Origin: Mycolicibacterium rhodesiae JS60
Lineage (GTDB): Bacteria > Actinomycetota > Actinomycetes > Mycobacteriales > Mycobacteriaceae
Direction of reading: 5' to 3'
DNA: 64,000 nucleotides
Assembly (NCBI GenBank): GCA_000230935.2
Contig: AGIQ01000003.1
Coordinates: forward strand, 682,001-746,000
A program made the position numbers and the translations under genes. Below are positions 40,181-47,760 of this stretch, one piece after another (positions within the stretch are counted from its first letter, which is position 1; the number at the start of each line of letters is the position of its first letter). The notes beneath the pieces were generated by a model. The model had not been told where the DNA came from. It searched no databases and saw nothing but the letters and a program-made list of their open reading frames with translations.

Positions 40181-41545
40181 TCACAGTCCTTCCGCGGCCG
40201 TGTAGGCCCGCCAGCCGCCGAACGCGGTGATCTCCCGCTGACCCTCGACCAGCGCGGGCTCGCCGATCACGCCCAGCACCGTCGACCCGTCGTCCAGCCG
40301 GACCTTCCCGATCGACAGACCGGGCGGCTCGGCGAGCAGGATTCCGGCCAGGCCCGCGGCCGGCACGTCCCACACCTCGACCGCAACCGCGACCCCCGAA
40401 CCGTCGGTGACCCGGATCATCGCGGGATGGTCGTCGTTGATGGTCCACAGCCGGTATACCGACTCGGTGGTGGCCTCACGGATGAACGTGGCACCCGCAG
40501 CCGCCATGTTCGGCGAGAGCTTGAGTCCGCGCATCAACGTGCCATTGACGGCCAATAGCACTCCGCCGCTGTCACTTTCGTCATTGTTCGACACCGCGCC
40601 CACACTACCGACGATCCGGGTTCCCGACGTGCCTGCCAGGATCGCCGGGATCTCCTCGGCTGCCCCGATCACGCCGACGGCTCCGGGCGTCGCGGCCACG
40701 AAGTCGGCCACGGCCTCCACCTTGGGCTCCATCGAGCCTTTGCCGAACTGACCGGAGGCGATGTAGTCGCGGGCCTGCTCGACGCTGATGGTGTCCAGCC
40801 ACGTCTCGGCCGGCGTGCCGAAGCCGATCGCCACCCGCGGCACCCCGGTGGGAATCATCAGCAGGTCGGCGCCCAGGTGGCGGGCCAGCAGGCCGGAGGC
40901 GATGTCCTTGTCGACGACGGCCTCCACCCCGACGATCGTGCCGTCCGGTTCGAGGGCCACGGGGATGCCGCCGCCGCCGACCGCGACGACGATCGCACCG
41001 CCGTCGAGCAGTCCGCGGATCACGTCGGTCTCCAGGATGGTCGTGGGCCGCGGTGACGCCACTGTGCGCCGCCAGCCGCGCCCGGCATCCTCGGCGATGG
41101 TCCAGCCCTGGCTGGCCGCCAGTGCCCTGGCCCGGTCCTCGTCGAGGAAGGAGCCGACCGGTTTCGTCGGGTTACTGAAGGCCGGATCGTCGAGGCTGAC
41201 CACCGAGTGAGTCACCACCGCCACGACGGGTCGAGACATACCCCGGCGGGCGAGCTCGTTTCGCAGCGCTTTGACGAACATGTAGCCGATCGCGCCCTGG
41301 GTGTCGGCGACGGCATAGTCGACCGGAACCGGATCGACCTCGCTCTCGGCGAGTTCGCTGCGACGCAGGATGAACCCGACCTGTGGCCCATTGCCATGGG
41401 AGACGACGAGTTTCCAGCCCTGCTCCACCATGTCGATCAGCGGCGACACGGTCCGGGCGACCGTGTCGTACTGCTGCGGGATGGAGTCGTGCTCGGCGTC
41501 GGTGACCAGTGCGTTGCCGCCGAACGCGACGATGGCGGTACTCAC
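40181..41545 (-). CDS. Carbamate kinase fused to an allophanate-hydrolase C-terminal-like domain
   Basis: A 454-residue fusion. Residues 1 to about 318 are a complete carbamate kinase (AIVAFGGNAL, LVVSHGNGPQVG, VVAVGGGGIPV, VVDKDIASGLLA, FGKGSMEPKVEA), which makes ATP from carbamoyl phosphate and ADP. Residues about 330-454 resemble the C-terminal domain of allophanate hydrolase: LLAVNGTLMRGLKLSPNM, GATFIREATTESVYRLWTI, GLSIGKVRLDDGS and the terminal ITAFGGWRAY. That domain decarboxylates N-carboxycarbamate in AtzF-type enzymes. GTG at 41545 overlaps the DUF1116 stop (GTGA). Last gene of a four-gene operon. Confidence 0.88.
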   Translation of the reverse strand: MSTAIVAFGGNALVTDAEHDSIPQQYDTVARTVSPLIDMVEQGWKLVVSHGNGPQVGFILRRSELAESEVDPVPVDYAVADTQGAIGYMFVKALRNELARRGMSRPVVAVVTHSVVSLDDPAFSNPTKPVGSFLDEDRARALAASQGWTIAEDAGRGWRRTVASPRPTTILETDVIRGLLDGGAIVVAVGGGGIPVALEPDGTIVGVEAVVDKDIASGLLARHLGADLLMIPTGVPRVAIGFGTPAETWLDTISVEQARDYIASGQFGKGSMEPKVEAVADFVAATPGAVGVIGAAEEIPAILAGTSGTRIVGSVGAVSNNDESDSGGVLLAVNGTLMRGLKLSPNMAAAGATFIREATTESVYRLWTINDDHPAMIRVTDGSGVAVAVEVWDVPAAGLAGILLAEPPGLSIGKVRLDDGSTVLGVIGEPALVEGQREITAFGGWRAYTAAEGL

Positions 41546-42954
41546 GTCTGCAATCCTGACGCCAGCGCGGCCAGGGCGTCGTTGAAGCAGTCCATCGGCG
41601 CGGTGGTGATGCCCGCGCCGATCTGCCCGACACCGGCCTGCCGGTGCGCGATGCCGGTGTTGATGATGGGCAGTACCCCGGAGTCGACCACGAGGCGGGC
41701 ATCGATTCCGGCCGGCGTACCGCCGAAGTTCAACGGCGGCAACGTGAATGCGGGGTTGGTACCGAGCGTGATGGACAGCATGCGGCGGCTGTTGGCCGTC
41801 GCGTCGGCCGGGGTGCCACCGACGAACTGGACGATCGCCGGTGAGGCGGCCATCGCGAACCCGCCGAGCCCGTTGGTCTCGGTGATCGCCGAGTCGCCGA
41901 GGTCGGCGGCCGCGTCGTCCACCGAGTAGCCCGGGAAGTACAGTCCGTCAACAGGATTGGCGGGCGCCTGGAACCACCGGTCACCGGTGCCGCTGAGCCT
42001 GATGCCGAAGTTCACCCCGTTGCGGGCCATCACGGTGACCATGCTGCTGCCCGGAACACCGGCCGCGGCATCCGACATCGACTTCGACGCGGCCATCGAG
42101 ATGTTGAGGAAGAAGTGGTCGTTGCCGGCGACGAATTCCAAGGCCCGCCGCACCGCATCGGACGGCACGTCGGAGCCCAACAGCGCCAATGTCAGCCGCT
42201 TGAACAAGAGGCCTGATGCGGCAGCATTGCGGTTGTGCAGCTCGTCGCCCATGTGCAGCGCCTGAGCCATCAGCGGTTTGAGGTCGGGGTCGGCCAGCTC
42301 GCGCACGGCGATCTGCATGGTGGTGAAGAACTCGCTGCCCAGCCACCGCAGCCGGTCCAGCACCTCGGGAGAGTTGGCGCCGAACCGCAGCACCTTGCCG
42401 AGTCCCTCGTTGAGGTTGCAGAAGGCCCGGTTTCCCGCGGCGGTGTTCTCCACGACCCACACGGGCATCGACGGGCTGATGATGCCCGCCATCGGCCCGA
42501 CGGCGTCGTGTTCGTGGCAGGGGTCCAATGCCACTTCCCCACTCGCAGCGAGCTTCTCGGCGGCGTCGAGGTCCTCGGCCCACCCCTCGTAGAGGATCGC
42601 TCCGGCGATGGCGCCGCGCTGCGGCCCACACATATCCGGCCAGTCGATCGGTGGCCCGGAGTGCAGGATGCGACGCTCGCCGGGGCCGAGGCCCGCGATG
42701 GCCTCGCCGGCATGAACCAGGTCGACGAGGCGCGGCTGCGCGGCCAGATAGCGCTCGAAGGCCGTCTGGTTGGCCGCTTCGATGCGCGGGTCACCGACCA
42801 GGGTGGCCAGCGCCCAGCCCAGCGCGGGGTCGGCGCCCGCGGGCGGCGCCCAGGTGATGTTGGTGACCTGGCCACCGGCGGCGGTGATGTTGGTGGCGAA
42901 GCCCTGCAGGCCGACGTTGACGACCTTGAGGTCCTGTTCGAAGAGCTTCTTCAC
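41542..42954 (-). CDS. DUF1116 protein (AllG/YlbE-like carbamoyltransferase subunit)
   Basis: A 470-residue cytosolic protein of the DUF1116 family. Visible conserved parts are VVNVGLQGFATNI, GAIAGAILYEGWAEDL, DPCHEHDAVGPMAGIISPSMPV, GLGKVLRFGANSPEVL, HNRNAAASGLLF and FGIRLSGTGDRWFQAPANPV. In E. coli the AllG homologue acts with AllF (FdrA) and AllH in oxamate carbamoyltransferase, which phosphorolyses oxalurate. No AllH (DUF2877) gene is present here. GTG at 42954 overlaps the FdrA stop and gives the family start. Confidence 0.88.
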   Translation of the reverse strand: MKKLFEQDLKVVNVGLQGFATNITAAGGQVTNITWAPPAGADPALGWALATLVGDPRIEAANQTAFERYLAAQPRLVDLVHAGEAIAGLGPGERRILHSGPPIDWPDMCGPQRGAIAGAILYEGWAEDLDAAEKLAASGEVALDPCHEHDAVGPMAGIISPSMPVWVVENTAAGNRAFCNLNEGLGKVLRFGANSPEVLDRLRWLGSEFFTTMQIAVRELADPDLKPLMAQALHMGDELHNRNAAASGLLFKRLTLALLGSDVPSDAVRRALEFVAGNDHFFLNISMAASKSMSDAAAGVPGSSMVTVMARNGVNFGIRLSGTGDRWFQAPANPVDGLYFPGYSVDDAAADLGDSAITETNGLGGFAMAASPAIVQFVGGTPADATANSRRMLSITLGTNPAFTLPPLNFGGTPAGIDARLVVDSGVLPIINTGIAHRQAGVGQIGAGITTAPMDCFNDALAALASGLQT

Positions 42955-44498
42955 CGCTGACCTCCCCGCGCCGCGATCACGGTGGCCGACCACAGCGCGG
43001 CCTCGGCGTTGCTGGCGGCGACCAGCGCCCCGGCGGACTGCAGGCCGGCGACGGCCCCGGCCCGATCCTGCGGATCGAGGTCGGTGCCGCATACGTAGCC
43101 GATGAACGCGACGGTACTTCCCTGCGCGCGGGCAGCTTCGATGATCGACACGAGTTCCGCCGTGGGATCGTCGGCCGATCCGTAGCCGAGCACCACGTCG
43201 AACAGCACGACGGCCGTCGTCGGGTCGGCGATCTCGTCGCGGATGCGGGCATCTTTGCCCGACGGATCGATCATGGGATGTGGTCTGCCCTGGGTGAATT
43301 CGTCGTCACCCATGTCGATGATGGTGTTCTGCAGACTGGTCCGAATATCGGTCAGTGCGGTGTTGCCCGCCACCGGGGTGTTGGAATGCGCGGTGATGCC
43401 GTGCGCGCGGTGCACCAGCTGCGCCTCGAAGCAGAACGTGCCACCGGAGAAGACGCCCCGCACATACTGCTGACCGGGAGCCATCGCGCCTGCGAGATCG
43501 GCAAGGGTGCGGTGCATTTCGTCGGAAATGACGATGTCACCCGAACGTGGCTCGACACCGCGGGCCAGCTCGACGGCCATGTCGGCGGCCTGGGCGAGGT
43601 AGGCCGCGCCGTACACCCCGTCGCCGGTGATCGTCGCCGGGTCAGCGCCGAGGAAGATGACGACGACGGGTTTGGCACTGGCACGTGCTGCGGCAAGGAC
43701 TTTCGCGGCCACCGCATCCGACGGTGGCTTGGACACCAGGACGATGACCTCGGTGGCCGGGTCGCTGTCGAGGGCAGCCAGTCCGTGCAGCATCGAGATA
43801 CCGCCGATGGCGTCGGCCAGGTCGTGGCCGCCGGTGCCCAACGCCTGCGACACCCCTGCCCCGTTCTGGTGGATCCGGACGGTGACCTCTTGGGTACCGG
43901 TGCCCGAGGCTCCCACCACCCCGATCGGCCCGCGCCGCACGACGTTGGCGAAACCCAGCGGGATGCCGTTGACGATCGAGGTCCCGCAGTCCGGGCCCAT
44001 CACCATCAGGTCGGCCTCACGCGCGTACTGCTTGAGCGCCAGTTCGGCTTCCACACTGACGTTGTCGCTGAACACCATCACGTCCAACCCAAGTCGCAGT
44101 GCCTTCATCGCCTCGGCGGCCGCGTAGTCACCGGGCACCGAGATCAACGCGAGGTTCAGCGCCGGGTCCTTGGCCACCGCCATCTGGATGCTGGTGGTGG
44201 GTGTTGCAATATCGGCCAGATCACCGCCGTCGACCGGCGCCGCCGACAGCAATTTGTCGGCGACCGCCAGCGCTTCATCGCACGCTTCGTCGGTGCCCGA
44301 CACGGCGACGACGAGATCGTTAGGGCGGACCTCGAACGTGCCCAGACCCGCCTGGGCCAGGTTGTCGACGTTGGTGGCCGAGGCCATCACCACCGATGCG
44401 GCCTCGATACCCGGGATCGACGTCACCCGCGCCGACACCGTCATCAAGGACACCGAGTCCTTGTACAGGTTGGGATAGAAGCGTGAACTGATTCCCAT
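42951..44498 (-). CDS. fdrA: FdrA/AllF-like acyl-CoA-synthetase-fold protein
   Basis: A 515-residue protein related to the succinyl-CoA synthetase alpha fold. It has an N-terminal regulatory-like part, a nucleotide or phosphate-binding Rossmann domain (LMVMGPDCGTSIVNG, GPIGVVGASGTGTQEVTV, GTGGHDLADAIGGISML) and a C-terminal ATP-grasp-like partner segment (VVLFDVVLGYGSADDP). The FdrA family is the AllF subunit of oxamate carbamoyltransferase. ATG at 44498 is only 3 bp after the hydrolase stop. Its role with DUF1116 would be to transfer a carbamoyl group to phosphate. Confidence 0.88.
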   Translation of the reverse strand: MGISSRFYPNLYKDSVSLMTVSARVTSIPGIEAASVVMASATNVDNLAQAGLGTFEVRPNDLVVAVSGTDEACDEALAVADKLLSAAPVDGGDLADIATPTTSIQMAVAKDPALNLALISVPGDYAAAEAMKALRLGLDVMVFSDNVSVEAELALKQYAREADLMVMGPDCGTSIVNGIPLGFANVVRRGPIGVVGASGTGTQEVTVRIHQNGAGVSQALGTGGHDLADAIGGISMLHGLAALDSDPATEVIVLVSKPPSDAVAAKVLAAARASAKPVVVIFLGADPATITGDGVYGAAYLAQAADMAVELARGVEPRSGDIVISDEMHRTLADLAGAMAPGQQYVRGVFSGGTFCFEAQLVHRAHGITAHSNTPVAGNTALTDIRTSLQNTIIDMGDDEFTQGRPHPMIDPSGKDARIRDEIADPTTAVVLFDVVLGYGSADDPTAELVSIIEAARAQGSTVAFIGYVCGTDLDPQDRAGAVAGLQSAGALVAASNAEAALWSATVIAARGGQR

Positions 44499-44501
44499 GC
44501 G

Positions 44502-45161
44502 TCAGGAGGTCGCGGCGATGAACGCGTCGGCGTCGGCCACCCAGCCGAAGATCGCGCCCTGCGCCTTGACCATCTCGAGCGCCACTCGGTGAAATTCCGG
44601 GAAGTAGGACGCACAGCAATCGCTGAGGACCAGGCATTCATACCCCCGGTCATTGGCCTCGCGGACCGTGGTGTGCACGCAGACTTCCGTCGTCACCCCA
44701 CACACCACCAACGTCTTGATGCCGCGGTCGGACAGGATCTGGCCGAGATCGGTGGCATGGAAGCTGCCCTTGCCCGGCTTGTCGATGACGGGCTCGCCGT
44801 CGATGGGATAGAGCTGGTGGATGATGTCGTGGCCCTGCTCGCCGCGGACCAGGATGCGGCCCATCGGGCCGGGCTCGCCGATGAACGTCTTGCCGCCGCG
44901 GTTCAGCTTCGCGGGCGGACAGTCGGTCAGGTCGGGGCGGTGTCCTTCGCGGGTGTGGATGACCAGCATGCCGATCTCTCGGGCTTTCGTCAGCACCCGA
45001 TCGATCGGTTCCACTGCGGCCAGCAGCAGCGAGGTGTCGTTGCCGAGCGCCTCACCGAATCCGCCGGGCAGCACGAAGTCGCGCTGCATGTCGATGATCA
45101 CCAGCGCGGTGCTGGCGACATCGAAGTCCAACGGGAAGGGCTCCGCGCTGATCGTGGCCAT
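44502..45161 (-). CDS. Isochorismatase-family cysteine hydrolase, biuret-hydrolase-like
   Basis: A 219-residue amidohydrolase of the cysteine hydrolase superfamily. The catalytic triad is Asp (VIIDMQRDF), Lys (DKPGKGSFHATDL) and Cys (CGVTTEVCVHTT). Extended agreement with biuret hydrolase is seen in HTREGHRPDL, GEPGPMGRIL, LYPIDGEPVIDKPGKGSF and REANDRGYECL, far beyond the generic family motifs. Likely substrate: biuret, triuret or another carbamoyl amide. First gene of the operon; ATG at 45161 with AAGGGA upstream. Frame extension upstream to 45779 is antisense to echA14 and was rejected. Confidence 0.87.
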   Translation of the reverse strand: MATISAEPFPLDFDVASTALVIIDMQRDFVLPGGFGEALGNDTSLLLAAVEPIDRVLTKAREIGMLVIHTREGHRPDLTDCPPAKLNRGGKTFIGEPGPMGRILVRGEQGHDIIHQLYPIDGEPVIDKPGKGSFHATDLGQILSDRGIKTLVVCGVTTEVCVHTTVREANDRGYECLVLSDCCASYFPEFHRVALEMVKAQGAIFGWVADADAFIAATS

Positions 45162-45275
45162 CTGTGGTCCCTTCTGACACGGTGAATGACTGATCCATTG
45201 AAGCGCAACTCGCGTATGGGCGCGCGCGGCAAGATTTCGTAGGCGTAAACGATCTGAGGTGGCACGATCGAGCGC

Positions 45276-46022
45276 GTGGCAGATTTGGTCCTCTACGAAG
45301 TCATTGATCGCGTCGCGCTGATCACCGTCAACGATCCCGAGCGGCGCAACGCCGTCACCGACGCGATGTCGCAGCAGCTGCGCGAGGCGGTCGAGGCCGC
45401 CGAAGCCGAGGCGAACGCCGTCGTGGTGACCGGCGCCGGCAAGGCCTTCTGCGCGGGCGCGGATCTGTCCGCCCTCGGCGCCGCCGCCAGGGAAGGCCTC
45501 GAGCGCATCTACGCCGGCTTCATGGCCGTCGGCCGTTGCACCCTGCCGACCGTGGCGGCGGTCAACGGCGCCGCGGTGGGCGCGGGACTGAACCTGGCCC
45601 TGGCCGCCGACGTGCGGATCGCCGGGCCGCACGCCCTCTTCGATCCGCGATTCCAGAAACTCGGCATCCATCCCGGTGGCGGCGCGACGTGGATGCTGCA
45701 GCGCGCGGTCGGCCCGCAGGTGGCCCGCGCCGCGCTGCTGTTCGGGATGCGCTTCGACGCCGCGGCCGCCGTCGAGCATGGCCTGGCACTCACCGTCGCC
45801 GAGGATCCCGTCGCCGCTGCGCTGGAACTGGCCGCCGGGCCCGCAGCCGCGCCGCGCGAGGTCGTGCTCGCCACGAAGGCGTCGATGCGCGCCACCGCCA
45901 TCCCCGGCTTCCTAGACACCAACCACCACGAAACCGCCAAGGACATCGAGCTCGGCCCGCAGGCCACCTCGATCGAATCCCCGGAATTCAAGGCCCGCCT
46001 GGCCGCCGCGCAACGCCGCTGA
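45276..46022 (+). CDS. echA14: Enoyl-CoA hydratase/isomerase family protein (EchA14-like)
   Basis: Crotonase-fold protein of 248 residues. The oxyanion-hole segment GAGKAFCAGADLSAL and the second region NGAAVGAGLNLALAADVRIAG are intact. FDPRFQKLGIHPGGGATWML covers the third region, where the second glutamate of true hydratases is replaced (GIHPGGG). Substrate unknown; could be an isomerase or lyase. GTG at 45276 is the start. Divergent from the carbamoyl operon across 114 bp; synteny with Rv2486. Confidence 0.88.
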   Translation: MADLVLYEVIDRVALITVNDPERRNAVTDAMSQQLREAVEAAEAEANAVVVTGAGKAFCAGADLSALGAAAREGLERIYAGFMAVGRCTLPTVAAVNGAAVGAGLNLALAADVRIAGPHALFDPRFQKLGIHPGGGATWMLQRAVGPQVARAALLFGMRFDAAAAVEHGLALTVAEDPVAAALELAAGPAAAPREVVLATKASMRATAIPGFLDTNHHETAKDIELGPQATSIESPEFKARLAAAQRR

Positions 46023-46024
46023 GG

Positions 46025-47308
46025 TCAGGCGGCGATCACCTGCAACAACTCGCCGTTGAGGTAGATCTCGGCTTCGGTCATCGGAATCTTCGGCGTACCG
46101 GGCATCGGCGGCGCGACCGAGTGATAGTGGGTTCCGGTGGGTGTGGTGAATTCCGCTGTGTGCGTGCCGTTGTCGTCGATAGCGGTGTTGACCTGCCAGC
46201 CCGGTGATTCCTTGGCGTAATTGCAGGCCTCACACAGACCCAACCCATTGACCGCGCTGGTGGCACCGCCACGCCGATGTGGTGTGGCGTGGTCGCGGTG
46301 CCGAATCGGTGCATCGCAGTAGGGGGTGCGGCAGCGCCGATCGCGCAACTCGATGAAGTCGGCCAAACCCTTGGGAAACAGCCGAGACCGCGATTCCAAG
46401 GCCACCAGCGCCCCGCTGGACGGAGTGGCATACAGCCGGCGCAACGTGGCCCGCGACCGCTCGTCAGTCACCACGTCCAGAATCATCTTCTGCGCCACCG
46501 CCGACGGGACCGAACCGTAGCCGGCGATCACCGCCGCACCCTGCTGCGCCCCGAGCAGCGCCTGATCCGAGATCACGACGTTCACCGCCACCGGCACCGC
46601 CGCATCGGCCGGCCACCCGGTCACCCGCTCGACCATGGTGTCGGCCATGACCTGACCGCGCGAACGTCCGTCACAGCAGACATCAGCTTCGCGCTTGAGG
46701 GCGGCATAGACCGAGACACCCTGAGCCATCGGCAGTAACGCCGTCACGTACGTCATGGTGTCCGGCGCCGGACGAATGGTCACCGTGCGCTCCGCCACCG
46801 CCTTGGCCGCCCGGTCCACGACCGCGTGCGGATCCAGCCGGTAGGCGATCGACTTCGCCTCAGCAGCCAGCGCGGCGTCTCCCACACCCGCCAGCGTCGC
46901 GACGTCCGAGCACAATTCCGCATCCAGCCGACGCCGATCCGCCACGTCCAGACAGGCCGACTCCCGCACCACGATCGTGGCCCGCCACTCGGAAAGCGCC
47001 CCACTCTCCAGCGCGGCCAGCGTGTGCGGCATCTCGTACACCAGCGCCTTGGCCAACCCCAGATGCCGGCCGCCCCGGGCCGGCGAATCCCGCCGGGCCA
47101 ATGCCACCTCGGCCGCCACGCCCCGCCCCCGCTTCGCCGCAGGCACGCCCGCCGCCGCCTCAGCAGAGCGCCGCGCCGCATCCAGCGCGACAGCCAACCG
47201 AGCCTGCGCGGCCGAGGCCGCGGACTTCAGCCGCTCCAGCTCCGCAATCCGCTCGACCAGCGCCGATTCTCCGGCACCGGGACCGAACTCCAACAATTCT
47301 TCGAACAT
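46025..47308 (-). CDS. DUF222/HNH endonuclease of the 13E12 repeat family
   Basis: A 427-residue protein. The helical DUF222 domain spans residues 1-300 and a C-terminal HNH nuclease follows: RDRRCRTPYCDAPIRHRDHATPHRRGG and GLCEACNYAKESPGW. It is a 13E12-type protein, a multicopy family in mycobacteria thought to be of mobile origin. ATG at 47308 lies inside a perfect SOS box (47301-47316), so LexA would occlude the translation and transcription start; DNA-damage induction is expected. It ends 3 bp before echA14's stop in convergent arrangement. Confidence 0.9.
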   Translation of the reverse strand: MFEELLEFGPGAGESALVERIAELERLKSAASAAQARLAVALDAARRSAEAAAGVPAAKRGRGVAAEVALARRDSPARGGRHLGLAKALVYEMPHTLAALESGALSEWRATIVVRESACLDVADRRRLDAELCSDVATLAGVGDAALAAEAKSIAYRLDPHAVVDRAAKAVAERTVTIRPAPDTMTYVTALLPMAQGVSVYAALKREADVCCDGRSRGQVMADTMVERVTGWPADAAVPVAVNVVISDQALLGAQQGAAVIAGYGSVPSAVAQKMILDVVTDERSRATLRRLYATPSSGALVALESRSRLFPKGLADFIELRDRRCRTPYCDAPIRHRDHATPHRRGGATSAVNGLGLCEACNYAKESPGWQVNTAIDDNGTHTAEFTTPTGTHYHSVAPPMPGTPKIPMTEAEIYLNGELLQVIAA

Positions 47309-47316
47309 ATGTTCGA
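47301..47316. promoter_or_regulatory. Mycobacterial SOS (LexA) box
   Basis: TCGAACATATGTTCGA is a perfect match to the mycobacterial LexA site TCGAAC-N4-GTTCGA. The ATG of the 13E12 HNH gene is in its centre. This arrangement, the box covering the start codon, is known for several 13E12 genes of M. tuberculosis. Confidence 0.85.
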
Positions 47317-47345
47317 GTCTAGTGCACAACACCACCCCCCGCAAG

Positions 47346-47676
47346 TGTGATGTCTCAGGACATCGGTGACGGTTGTCCGGTCTTGGGTTGGGGGCCGCTG
47401 GGTCGGCCGTTCCCGACGTAGCGGATGCCGGTCGCGGGTCGGGTGTGCTCGGCGAGGACCTCGCCGAGTAGGTCGGTGATGATGATGGCGTCGCCGGTCT
47501 TGTCGCCGGTGCTGACTACGTGGACCTGCTGGAACGCGAGGTCCACGTCGACTTTGTAGTGCACTTCATTGGCAGCCACCGCTTAAGCCTCGAGGCGGAA
47601 CTGTCACCACCAAGACCACCGGAACTGTCACCGATGTCCCGATGCAGAACTGTCACCGATGTCCTGAGAGATGACA
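47346..47676. mobile_element. 331-bp IS481-like relic / MITE-like element
   Basis: The ends are 25-bp inverted repeats (47346-47370 and 47652-47676) with two mismatches, TGT at one end and ACA at the other, sharing CTCAGGACATCGGTGAC. A 15-bp direct repeat ACCACCCCCCGCAAG flanks it at 47331-47345 and 47677-47691 and fits a target duplication. Inside is only the C-terminal part of a transposase-like frame. Three copies of GAACTGTCACC (47598, 47622, 47647) spaced 24-25 bp mark the right end. IS481 assignment is by resemblance of the ends to mycobacterial IS481 elements. Confidence 0.7.
47355..47579 (-). pseudogene. C-terminal remnant of a transposase
   Basis: A 74-codon frame ending within the left inverted repeat: VHYKVDVDLAFQQVHVVSTGDKTG, then AIIITDLLGEVLAEHTRPATGIRYVG and a polar tail (GPQPKTGQPSPMS). 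This matches the C-terminal strand-rich tail of IS481-family transposases. The DDE catalytic domain is absent, so the element cannot move by itself. The ATG at 47579 is probably accidental. Confidence 0.6.
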
Positions 47677-47733
47677 ACCACCCCCCGCAAGGGGGTCGAC
47701 TACCCGCGTCACCCACGGGGACTCTTGCAATAG

Positions 47734-47749
47734 GCAGGTAATTACCTGC
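47734..47749. promoter_or_regulatory. Perfect palindromic operator of the ArsR-SRPBCC gene
   Basis: GCAGGTAATTACCTGC is a 16-bp perfect dyad ending 11 bp before the GTG start at 47761. It is the expected form and place of an ArsR-family operator and implies autorepression. Confidence 0.75.
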
Positions 47750-47760
47750 ATTATGATCGC

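Noticed and set aside
40181..41545. Reading the carbamate kinase as an arginine deiminase pathway gene
   Set aside because: No arginine deiminase or ornithine carbamoyltransferase is present; neighbours are FdrA, DUF1116 and a biuret-hydrolase-like enzyme.
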